DNA of 12,641 nt from JADJLQ01 sp034439915 (GTDB lineage: Bacteria > Bacteroidota > Bacteroidia > Chitinophagales > Saprospiraceae): contig JAWXBI010000248.1 of NCBI GenBank assembly GCA_034439915.1, positions 1 through 12,641 of the forward strand. The letters are read 5' to 3'. The stretch's first letter is position 1, and the number at the start of each line of letters is the position of its first letter. Under the pieces are notes generated by a model that saw only the letters and a list, made by a program, of their open reading frames with translations, did not search any database and was not told where the DNA came from. A program made the translations under genes and the position numbers. This document shows positions 6,661 through 12,641 of the stretch, in pieces.

Positions 6661-7525
6661 CAGCTTCTTTTAAATGAGCCCGGTTTTGTTCGCTCAACGG
6701 GTATAATGGCAACCTGACTTCATCCGTGCACCAAGACAACAAACTCAAGGCTGCTTTTATGCCCACCGGATTGCCTTCTACATAAAGCCATTTGTGGACA
6801 TCAAGCAAAAGGTCATTTTTGGCTTTGGCTTTCACCAGGTTGCCGGCAAGCGCTGCGTTGACCATTTCAGAAAATATCCTCGGAAAGGCATTGCTGATCA
6901 CTGAAATTACACCTTCAGCCCCGCACGCTATCATAGGTAAGGTAAGCATATCATCGCCGGATAACATTGAAAACCCGGCTGGCCGGTATTTGAGTATCTC
7001 CATAATCTGATTAAAATCTCCCGATGCTTCTTTGGTACCTATAATATTGGGGTGTTCAGCTAATCGAAGGGTAGTTTCTGCATTGATGTTTACCGCGGTC
7101 CGGGATGGCACATTATACAAAACCACCGGTTTGGGGCTGTGATCGGCAATAGCAATAAAATGATGGAACAAACCTGTCTGGCTTGGTTTATTGTAATACG
7201 GACTGGCGACCAGAATAGAATGAATTCCATCCAACGGCGTTTTTTTTAGCAGGTCGATCACCAGTTGGGTGTTGTTTTTACCAAACCAGCCGCATACTAC
7301 CGGCTTATTTTCCGGGTTAGCTTCCATCACCGCATCCAGCACCTGAAGGCATTCCGTATCGGTCAAGGTCGACGTTTCTCCGGTAGTGCCCAGGGGTACC
7401 AGGAAATCAACACCGTTGGCGAGATTGTATTGTACAATTTTTTTTAAAGCAACAAAATCAATAACTTGGTTATTAAACGGGGTCACTAAAGCAGTACCCA
7501 ATCCTTTAAGTAGCGAGGCGGCCAT
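6647..7525 (-). CDS. dapA: 4-hydroxy-tetrahydrodipicolinate synthase
   Basis: DapA condenses pyruvate with aspartate-4-semialdehyde, the first committed step towards diaminopimelate and lysine, hence towards peptidoglycan. The protein is 292 residues, a standard TIM barrel. Visible active-site residues are the Schiff-base lysine Lys165 in GTKEASGDF, Tyr137 and Arg142 in LYNVPSRTAVNI, and the GTTGET loop (Thr47-Thr48); SPYYNKPSQ near 108-116 and EGVISVISN near 204-212 are also typical. Other members of this aldolase family (N-acetylneuraminate lyase, KDG aldolase) share the fold, but the Tyr/Arg pair and GTTGE loop fit DapA best. The ATG at 7525-7523 lies 20 bases inside the end of the DUF6913 gene. 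Its stop (6649-6647) overlaps the convergent rnc stop. Confidence 0.95.
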   Translation of the reverse strand: MAASLLKGLGTALVTPFNNQVIDFVALKKIVQYNLANGVDFLVPLGTTGETSTLTDTECLQVLDAVMEANPENKPVVCGWFGKNNTQLVIDLLKKTPLDGIHSILVASPYYNKPSQTGLFHHFIAIADHSPKPVVLYNVPSRTAVNINAETTLRLAEHPNIIGTKEASGDFNQIMEILKYRPAGFSMLSGDDMLTLPMIACGAEGVISVISNAFPRIFSEMVNAALAGNLVKAKAKNDLLLDVHKWLYVEGNPVGIKAALSLLSWCTDEVRLPLYPLSEQNRAHLKEAVKSL

Positions 7526-8066
7526 GAAAGCAAACTTTATTTAAAATCGAAATCAGTTCGCTAATATATTGTTTTATTGTGAAGGTATCCTTGGTGTCCA
7601 GGATCAGGTGGTAATATTCATCGAGCATGGTGTGGGGCCCGACCTTTAACGGGGCCTGACTTATCGCTGCCAGATAATGCAGAGAGAGATTTTGTTTCAA
7701 ATCCGCATTAATCAAAATATCATACGGAAAATCCAGAAAAGTATCTATGTCACTATTTTTTGGAATAAAAAAGAACGAACAATCCTTTGGAATAAAATGA
7801 CGAAAAGGCAAACCGGACAAACGTTCCGGGTGGTCTAGAAAAGCAATCAAATTCACCCTGATGTTGAGCCGTTGAATGGCTTGTGAAAACCGGATGACTT
7901 CATTTTTGGATTCCAGATCTGTGGCATCAAACAAAATCGCAATCTGGCTGACCTTTAATTCATGAACGGGTTGTTTTTTTGATACCCTGCCGGCAATGCG
8001 TTTCCGAAGTATTTTTTGAAATTGGGCCAGGCGAAAACCATATAAAAACGAGTTGGATTTGCTCAT
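7506..8066 (-). CDS. DUF6913 family protein, function unknown
   Basis: A 186-residue cytoplasmic protein with no signal peptide or membrane segment and a basic N-terminal helix (FQKILRKRIAGRVSKK). It then shows alternating strand-helix pattern: SQIAILFDATD, a helix, VNLIAFLDH, FFFIPK, YDILINAD, then a helix, PLKVGP and a C-terminal helix IKQYISELISILNKV. This matches my recollection of DUF6913, a Bacteroidota family whose core reads fDLLIN...AkfKVG and which I recall beside dapA in other members. No catalytic residues are assignable. The ATG shares ATGA with the accA stop, and its end overlaps the dapA start by 20 bases, so its translation is coupled to both. A role in the acetyl-CoA/pyruvate to envelope-precursor supply is inferred from position only. 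Confidence 0.75.
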   Translation of the reverse strand: MSKSNSFLYGFRLAQFQKILRKRIAGRVSKKQPVHELKVSQIAILFDATDLESKNEVIRFSQAIQRLNIRVNLIAFLDHPERLSGLPFRHFIPKDCSFFFIPKNSDIDTFLDFPYDILINADLKQNLSLHYLAAISQAPLKVGPHTMLDEYYHLILDTKDTFTIKQYISELISILNKVCFHGRLAT

Positions 8067-9034
8067 GCCTTGAGGTCGGTTGCTGTCTTTTTGAATTGGC
8101 CCATTTTTCCATATTTGGCAATTCGTTTTTTAATTCTCGTCTCCGGTTTTTCATCGAGAATTTCAGCAAGTTCCTTTTTAATATGTTTCTTTAGTGTTTT
8201 GGCCATAGCTTCCGGGTCGGAATGCGCTCCACCCACGGGTTCTTTTACAATGTCATCAATCAATCCAAATTCCATCATGTGATCTGCAGTGAGTTTTAAC
8301 GCTTCCGCCGCCTGTTGTTTAAAATCCCAACTGCGCCAAAGAATAGAGGAACACGACTCCGGGGAGATCACCGTATACCAGGTGTTTTCCAGCATAAATA
8401 CCTTATCACCCAATCCGATCCCCAACGCTCCTCCGGAAGCGCCTTCACCGATTATATAACAGAGTATGGGCACTCTTAATTTTGCCATTTCAAAAAGATT
8501 TCTGGCAATAGCTTCTGCCTGTCCTCTTTCTTCTGCATCGGGCCCGTGATAAGCGCCGGGTGTATCGATAAAAGTAATTACAGGAAAACCAAACCGTTCT
8601 GCCAGCTTCATCAGCCGCAGTGCTTTCCGGTACCCTTCCGGATTGGCCATACCAAAATTGCGGAATTGCCGCATTTTGGTATTGGACCCTTTTTGGTGTC
8701 CAATGATGACCACACTTTGATTATCTATTATTCCCAGGCCTCCGATCATAGCTTTATCGTCACGGATATTGCGGTCTCCATGCAGTTCGACAAAGGTTTT
8801 GCAAATTTGTTCGATATAAAAAAGAGAATACGGGCGCTCCGGGTGCCTGGATACCTGCACTTTCTGCCAGCCGTTTAGATTAGAATAGATTTCTTTCCGG
8901 GTGTTTTTTATCTTGAGCTCTAATTCCTTAATGGGTTCGGAAACGTCCACTTCATTTTTTTCACGCATTTTATGAAGCTTGGACAACTCCTCGAACAAAT
9001 CCTCTAATGGTTTTTCGAAATCTAAGAAAACCAT
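8063..9034 (-). CDS. accA: Acetyl-CoA carboxylase carboxyltransferase subunit alpha
   Basis: AccA with AccD forms the carboxyltransferase that moves CO2 from biotin on AccB to acetyl-CoA, giving malonyl-CoA for fatty acid synthesis. At 323 residues it is normal for the family. Visible features are the N-terminal start FLDFEKPLEDLFEEL with an acidic/basic helical hairpin (10-50), WQKVQVSRHPERPY near 56-69, FVELHGDR near 81-88, and the crotonase-fold core: NPEGYRKALRLMKLAERF, FIDTPGAY (155-162), and IGEGASGGALGIGLGD (195-210), whose glycines form the oxyanion hole. It is the first gene of an overlapping trio with DUF6913 and dapA. AccD, AccB and AccC are not in the window. The start ATG is at 9034-9032, with a consensus promoter just upstream. 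Confidence 0.97.
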   Translation of the reverse strand: MVFLDFEKPLEDLFEELSKLHKMREKNEVDVSEPIKELELKIKNTRKEIYSNLNGWQKVQVSRHPERPYSLFYIEQICKTFVELHGDRNIRDDKAMIGGLGIIDNQSVVIIGHQKGSNTKMRQFRNFGMANPEGYRKALRLMKLAERFGFPVITFIDTPGAYHGPDAEERGQAEAIARNLFEMAKLRVPILCYIIGEGASGGALGIGLGDKVFMLENTWYTVISPESCSSILWRSWDFKQQAAEALKLTADHMMEFGLIDDIVKEPVGGAHSDPEAMAKTLKKHIKKELAEILDEKPETRIKKRIAKYGKMGQFKKTATDLKA

Positions 9035-9057
9035 ACGTTTATCATTCTAGTTTGGCA

Positions 9058-9087
9058 CAAAGTTAGAAATTATTTACAATCGGCCAA
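9058..9087 (-). promoter_or_regulatory. Promoter for accA-DUF6913-dapA (-33 TTG, -7 TAnnTTTG)
   Basis: On the minus strand TTG (9087-9085), a 19-base spacer and TAACTTTG (9065-9058) give both boxes at the expected distance for the Bacteroidota primary sigma factor. Transcription would start near 9051, leaving a leader of about 17 bases. The rest of the 182-base gap 9035-9216 is AT-rich with no evident terminator for the upstream gene. Confidence 0.7.
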
Positions 9088-9216
9088 TTTTATTACATTT
9101 TATTGATTATCTTATCATTACAAACTAAACAACAGCTCAAATCACCAGGTTCTTATTCCAAAGTAAATGCGGTTTTCGTTGCCTTTTCAGGTATAGAGCA
9201 AAATCGATTGACCGGA

Positions 9217-10533
9217 TTATAGTTCTATTTTTCGCTCACCCCGGGTAAAAAATGTCTCTTTTATAGACCCCACTCCATTAAATCGAAACTGTACCCCGAC
9301 GATATCGGTAGGATCGTGAGGAAAGGTAAGCTCATAGGCTTTTTTCCCATTGACAAAAAATTGAACAAACCTATCCTGGGTAACAATCTTAAGATGGGTC
9401 CATTGGCTTAAGTCACACCCAAAACCGGAAAGATCGGCTTCCTTGCTCTGTATTTGAGCCCCGGCAAAAGATAAACGCAAATCACCAATACAAGCCGGTG
9501 CGCTGAGTGGCACAATGATGATATCATCCTTGCATTGGATCAAAACCTGGACGTATTGACAGACATTATCGCCAGTTTGGTGTGGGTTCTTTAAAGTGGT
9601 TTCAAAAATGAAATTGTCGTTGAGCAGAGGACCCAGGTCAGCCTGATTAAAAAACCTGATTTTGGGTGATTCCGGAAGCAAGGTGAGGTTATATTTTGCG
9701 AGCGTGGGTTCGTCGATTTCCACCAGGTCTGGTCTTTCAAAATCAGATTTCTTAAAACAAACCGGATTGTTCCCATTCTCCACTAATGCCAGCCAGCCAT
9801 CAGTGACGATCTGTATATCGTGGGTTTTGACGATCACACTATCAATGATCAGTTTTGCCCTGAAATAACCCGGATAATGATAAATCGCCGAATGATCTGT
9901 TTTAGATTTATCGACCCGTACTTTTCTTCTGACATCCCAGGTCTGGGAAATAAATACAGCATCGGACAAAGCCCTCGAAGCATCGTAATGAAAAACTACC
10001 GAATTGGGAAGCCCGCGGGTCAAAACCTTGTTGGCTTCAAAAGAAAACAAATCAGGGTTAGGTGCTAAAGGCTTTTCTTTTTTAAAACTTATAGAAGTCA
10101 ATGCATACAAACTAATCATGCCAACAAGCCCAAGCGACAGATACAGGGGAACAAATTTTTTATTGCGTTTGATCGTAGATATTCCGGTTTGATTGGCCAA
10201 GGCAGCGCCATTTTGGAATATCGGAACGGGCAAGCTTACCGTGGATTCAGGATTTTTGCGGACCTTAAATTTAAAGCAGCGCCAATCTTCGTAATCGTTG
10301 TACCGGGCCAGGGTATTGAGGGTAGTCAGGGATGGAGCGTTTTCATATTTAACTTTTCCCCAGATTCTTTTGAGGGTGGTGATGCTCAGGACAACCTGGG
10401 TTTTAGACTGGATTTCCTCACTGAGTTTTTCAAAATCATAATTGCTCCACTCCGCATTAGGGCCCCAGGAAAGTTTATCTTCGATTTGCGCAAGGCATAA
10501 ATCGATCAACTCTTTTTCCATGTTATCTGACAT
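9217..10533 (-). CDS. Single-pass membrane protein: HTH-like cytoplasmic domain, TM helix, lectin-like outer domain
   Basis: I do not recognise a named family for this 438-residue protein. Residues 1-90 have no signal peptide and read as a helical, XRE-like helix-turn-helix: WSNYDFEKLSEEIQSKTQ, VLSITTLKRIWGK, then PSLTTLNTLARYNDYEDWRCF. Basic residues (KRNKK, 122-126) precede one hydrophobic segment at about 127-149, so the N-terminus should face the cytoplasm. Residues 160-245 are strand-rich, with YPGYFRAKLIIDSVIVKTHDI resembling the end of a PKD-like Ig fold. Residues 285-435 look like a concanavalin-type beta-sandwich (FIFETTLKN, WTHLKIVTQDRFVQFFVNGKKAY, GVQFRFNGVGSI), a fold used in sugar binding. 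It may be a membrane-anchored one-component regulator sensing an outside ligand. ATG 10533 is used; Met5 is an alternative. It stands alone, divergent from the DinB-fold gene. Confidence 0.75.
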   Translation of the reverse strand: MSDNMEKELIDLCLAQIEDKLSWGPNAEWSNYDFEKLSEEIQSKTQVVLSITTLKRIWGKVKYENAPSLTTLNTLARYNDYEDWRCFKFKVRKNPESTVSLPVPIFQNGAALANQTGISTIKRNKKFVPLYLSLGLVGMISLYALTSISFKKEKPLAPNPDLFSFEANKVLTRGLPNSVVFHYDASRALSDAVFISQTWDVRRKVRVDKSKTDHSAIYHYPGYFRAKLIIDSVIVKTHDIQIVTDGWLALVENGNNPVCFKKSDFERPDLVEIDEPTLAKYNLTLLPESPKIRFFNQADLGPLLNDNFIFETTLKNPHQTGDNVCQYVQVLIQCKDDIIIVPLSAPACIGDLRLSFAGAQIQSKEADLSGFGCDLSQWTHLKIVTQDRFVQFFVNGKKAYELTFPHDPTDIVGVQFRFNGVGSIKETFFTRGERKIEL

Positions 10534-10559
10534 AATTCAATTTAATTAAATTTGGAATT
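10534..10559. promoter_or_regulatory. AT-rich dyad at the start of the HTH-membrane gene
   Basis: AATTTAATTAAATT (10539-10552) is a perfect 14-base palindrome, flanked by AATTC (10534-10538) and GAATT (10555-10559), with the flanking arms offset by two bases. It abuts the minus-strand start codon at 10533 and contains a perfect plus-strand TAnnTTTG (TAAATTTG, 10547-10554). It would suit an operator controlling one or both divergent genes. AT-richness lowers the surprise. Confidence 0.4.
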
Positions 10560-10687
10560 AGGATTCGTTAAATTATCAACCAAAAAGCTAAAGTGAGCCG
10601 GTCAACTTCAAAATGAACAAAAATGAATCAATTTGAATGTACAAAGTCTAAAAGGATCAGGCAAATTTGAGGTTTAAATTAAAATCT

Positions 10688-11269
10688 ATGATAAAAATTA
10701 TATCACTCCCGCTGTTTTTTCTACTAACGGTGACTTCGCGTGCCCAGGACAAATCCTATTTTTATCAGATTCCCGAATATCCAGATCAATATACGGCTAC
10801 AAGTGTGGCTGCCCGAATGGTGGATGGATTGGGATTCAGGTATTATTGGGCCACAGAAGGGTTGACGGGGAAAGACCTTCAGTATAAACCGGGAGACAGT
10901 GCCCGTACTTCTCTGGAAACCATTGAGCACATTTTTCAATTGACTCAGATCCTGGCCAATGCTGTAAATAAAAAACCAACTATAAGTGATCCGGCTGCTC
11001 CAAAACTGGGTTTTACTGAATTGAGACAAAAGACCCTGGAAAACATGGAGTTGTCGAGTAAGATTTTAAAAACACAACATGCAAATCTGATTGATTTCCC
11101 CATGGTTTTTAAAAATCCCACCAGGACCACTGAATTTCCGTTCTGGAATCTGATCAATGGTCCTATTGCCGATGCACTTTGGCACGTAGGCCAGATCGTC
11201 ACCTTCCGGCGTTCATCGGGCAATCCATTTCCAGCCGGAGTGAGTGTATTGCAAGGGACTAAACGGTAA
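10688..11269 (+). CDS. Secreted DinB-fold (DinB_2-like) protein
   Basis: A 193-residue protein with a Sec signal peptide (about 1-19, cleavage after SRA, before QDKS). The remainder is helical and fits a DinB-like four-helix bundle: DGLGFRYYWATEGL, ETIEHIFQLTQI with His81, a middle helix at 110-130, and the distinctive C-terminal NGPIADALWHVGQIVTFRRSSGNP with His166. DinB-fold enzymes usually hold a metal with three histidines; only two are in plausible places, and the HxxxH of the last helix is lost (Ile170), so metal binding is uncertain. Substrate unknown. The ATG at 10688 is preferred; a TTG at 10667 is in frame but would put a charged MRFKLKS stretch ahead of a normal signal peptide. The 154-base gap upstream holds the divergent dyad; the only perfect -7 element in it is 134 bases before this ATG. 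Confidence 0.8.
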   Translation: MIKIISLPLFFLLTVTSRAQDKSYFYQIPEYPDQYTATSVAARMVDGLGFRYYWATEGLTGKDLQYKPGDSARTSLETIEHIFQLTQILANAVNKKPTISDPAAPKLGFTELRQKTLENMELSSKILKTQHANLIDFPMVFKNPTRTTEFPFWNLINGPIADALWHVGQIVTFRRSSGNPFPAGVSVLQGTKR

Positions 11270-11302
11270 ATCCTCATTGTTCCATGCTGGATGCTCTGAT
11301 AA

Positions 11303-11331
11303 TTGAGAATAAACCGACCATACTATATTTG
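11303..11331 (+). promoter_or_regulatory. Promoter for the GFOR-type oxidoreductase
   Basis: TTG (11303-11305), an 18-base spacer and TATATTTG (11324-11331) match the Bacteroidota consensus at both boxes. The predicted leader is about 37 bases. It implies transcription independent of the DinB-fold gene that ends at 11269. Confidence 0.65.
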
Positions 11332-11374
11332 ATTATTTTATTTTCTCGTTTTGAAATAAAAGAGATTCAATACT

Positions 11375-12472
11375 ATGCCCAATCGCAGAAAATTTATGAA
11401 ACAAGTAGCCCTGCATTCAGGGGCTATGCTGATGGCCAACCCATTAATGTCTATTATACAAACCGAAAAACCATTGGGTATAGCCCTGGTCGGTCTGGGC
11501 AATTATTCCACCTACCAACTCGCCCCTGCCCTCTTACAAACTAAAAGGTGTAAACTTTCGGGTATTGTAACCGGAACTCCTGAAAAGGCCGAAAAATGGT
11601 CATCACAATACGCTATCCCCAAAAAAAATATTTACAACTATCAGAATTTTGATGCGATAAAAGATAATCCGGACATCGATATTGTATACGTCGTTCTGCC
11701 TAATTCAATGCATGCTGAATACACTATCCGGGCAGCCCAAGCGGGTAAGCATGTCATCTGTGAAAAACCTATGGCCCTCAATACCGCGGAATGCCAGGCA
11801 ATGATCAAAGCCTGTGCAAGCGCAGGAGTACAACTCTCTATCGGTTACCGCCTTTATTTTGAACCCCATCACCTTGAAATGAGACGATTGGGGACAGAAA
11901 AAATCTACGGCAATGTAAAAATGGTAGAGAGCAGCCTGGGCTTTTCTATGGCGAATCCCAACGTATGGCGATTAAATAAAACGTTGGGTGGCGGTGGGGC
12001 TATCATGGACCTTGGGGTGTATTGTATCCAGGGAGCCAGAAGGACGATAGGTGAATTACCCAGTGTTGTTACAGCGCAGGGCTTTATACTGGATAAAACT
12101 GTTTTTAAGGATATTTATGAGGGCATGACCTTTCAAATGGAATTTCCCGGAGGGGCTATATCCAATTCCACGACGACCTATTCTTCTTATGTCGACCGCC
12201 TGCATGCCACGACAGGCTATCAATGGTTTCGTTTAAACCCTTGTTACAATGCCACCGGCGCCTATGGCCAATATTTTGACGGTGAAATCAAACCTCTGAA
12301 ATTAAATACCCCTGCATACCAGCAGATCTACCAAATGGATAATTTCGCTGACTGTATCCAGAATAACCGTAAATCTGAAGCGTCAGGAGAAGAAGGATGG
12401 ATGGACCTTAAAATCATTGAAGCAATAGTAAGATCAGCAGATCTGGGTCAAAAAGTCAAATTGATCTGGTAA
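11375..12472 (+). CDS. Tat-exported Gfo/Idh/MocA oxidoreductase, GFOR-like
   Basis: A 365-residue NAD(P)-dependent oxidoreductase. Residues 3-9, NRRKFMK, followed by a modest hydrophobic stretch, form a twin-arginine export signal, so it should fold with its cofactor in the cytoplasm and act in the periplasm. A Rossmann domain follows: IALVGLGNYSTYQLAPAL (36-53), YVVLPNSMHAEY, and ICEKPMALN with catalytic-type Lys131. The C-terminal sheet domain has GYRLYFEPHH, then GGGGAIMDLGVYCIQGARRT (205-224), where Asp212 and Tyr216 take the place of the family's catalytic Asp/Tyr. It ends EEGWMDLKIIEAIVRSA. These motifs resemble Zymomonas glucose-fructose oxidoreductase more than inositol dehydrogenase. 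The substrate is presumably a sugar or sugar alcohol and is not determinable here. The start ATG gives the complete Tat motif. Confidence 0.9.
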   Translation: MPNRRKFMKQVALHSGAMLMANPLMSIIQTEKPLGIALVGLGNYSTYQLAPALLQTKRCKLSGIVTGTPEKAEKWSSQYAIPKKNIYNYQNFDAIKDNPDIDIVYVVLPNSMHAEYTIRAAQAGKHVICEKPMALNTAECQAMIKACASAGVQLSIGYRLYFEPHHLEMRRLGTEKIYGNVKMVESSLGFSMANPNVWRLNKTLGGGGAIMDLGVYCIQGARRTIGELPSVVTAQGFILDKTVFKDIYEGMTFQMEFPGGAISNSTTTYSSYVDRLHATTGYQWFRLNPCYNATGAYGQYFDGEIKPLKLNTPAYQQIYQMDNFADCIQNNRKSEASGEEGWMDLKIIEAIVRSADLGQKVKLIW

Positions 12473-12503
12473 GAATGGAGGGTTAACGAATCAGAAGTCG
12501 AAG

Positions 12504-12641
12504 CTGTGGCACAGATTAACACAGAGGGATTTTTTATTTAATATCCTCTGCGAGTTCCGTGTTTCTGTGGCAATCATTCGCTGCTCCGCAGCAGGGCACT
12601 GTCCTTTTTATGCCGCCGACGAAGCACAGATTGACACAGAG
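12504..12641. repeat. CACAGA-type interspersed repeat, truncated by window edge
   Basis: GCACAGATTAACACAGAG (12509-12526) recurs as GCACAGATTGACACAGAG at 12624-12641, one mismatch in 18. Between them CCTCTGCGAGTTCCGTG TTTCTGTGGC (12545-12571) is a related copy in opposite orientation, giving an imperfect inverted repeat around 12509-12571. A short hairpin GCTGC-TCC-GCAGC follows at 12580-12592. The first half could also act as a hairpin downstream of the oxidoreductase gene. No coding region is seen in the 169 bases after 12472. Confidence 0.8.

Noticed and set aside
10667..10687. TTG start for the secreted DinB-fold protein
   Set aside because: It only prepends seven residues to a complete signal peptide that begins at the ATG at 10688.
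11284..11544. 86-codon open frame ahead of and overlapping the oxidoreductase start
   Set aside because: It runs through the TTG/TATATTTG promoter and then reads the oxidoreductase gene out of frame, with no domain-like composition.

Overview
The window looks like chromosome from a member of the Bacteroidota, most likely the Saprospiria; the phylum call is firmer than the class call. Three things support it. Several genes are preceded by the phylum's sigma-ABfr -7 element TAnnTTTG, and Shine-Dalgarno sequences are largely absent. Two proteins fit families that are essentially Bacteroidota-restricted (DUF4292 and DUF6913). The order acpP-fabF-rnc is common in the phylum. Most of the window is core metabolism. 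I see no tRNA, rRNA, CRISPR array, transposase or prophage gene.

Layout, left to right. (1) Minus strand, 4-2453: an envelope pair, a secreted all-TPR protein followed by a DUF4292 lipoprotein with a LolA/LolB-like profile, transcribed from a promoter with two nearby dyads. (2) 2529-2588: a heptanucleotide tandem repeat. (3) Minus strand, 2597-4036: pyruvate kinase. (4) Plus strand, 4248-6660: acyl carrier protein with its own terminator, then the elongating ketoacyl-ACP synthase FabF and RNase III, which are tightly coupled. (5) Minus strand, 6647-9034: accA, a DUF6913 protein and dapA, each overlapping the next, and running tail-to-tail into rnc. (6) Minus strand, 9217-10533: a single-pass membrane protein with an HTH-like cytoplasmic head and a lectin-like outer domain. 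(7) Plus strand, 10688-12472: a secreted DinB-fold protein and a Tat-exported GFOR-type oxidoreductase. (8) 12504-12641: a CACAGA-type interspersed repeat running off the right edge.

How the genes work together: pyruvate kinase feeds pyruvate towards acetyl-CoA. AccA makes malonyl-CoA, which is used as malonyl-ACP on AcpP by FabF to elongate fatty acids. DapA uses pyruvate plus aspartate semialdehyde to start the lysine/diaminopimelate branch needed for peptidoglycan. The centre of the window is therefore envelope-precursor supply, flanked by envelope proteins (TPR/DUF4292, the HTH-TM-lectin protein and two exported enzymes).

I did not find a clear new multi-gene system. The most interesting object is the orphan membrane-anchored HTH-like/lectin protein at 9217-10533, with a dyad abutting its start codon. 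Next come the two repeat elements and the overlapping accA-DUF6913-dapA unit containing a gene of unknown function.
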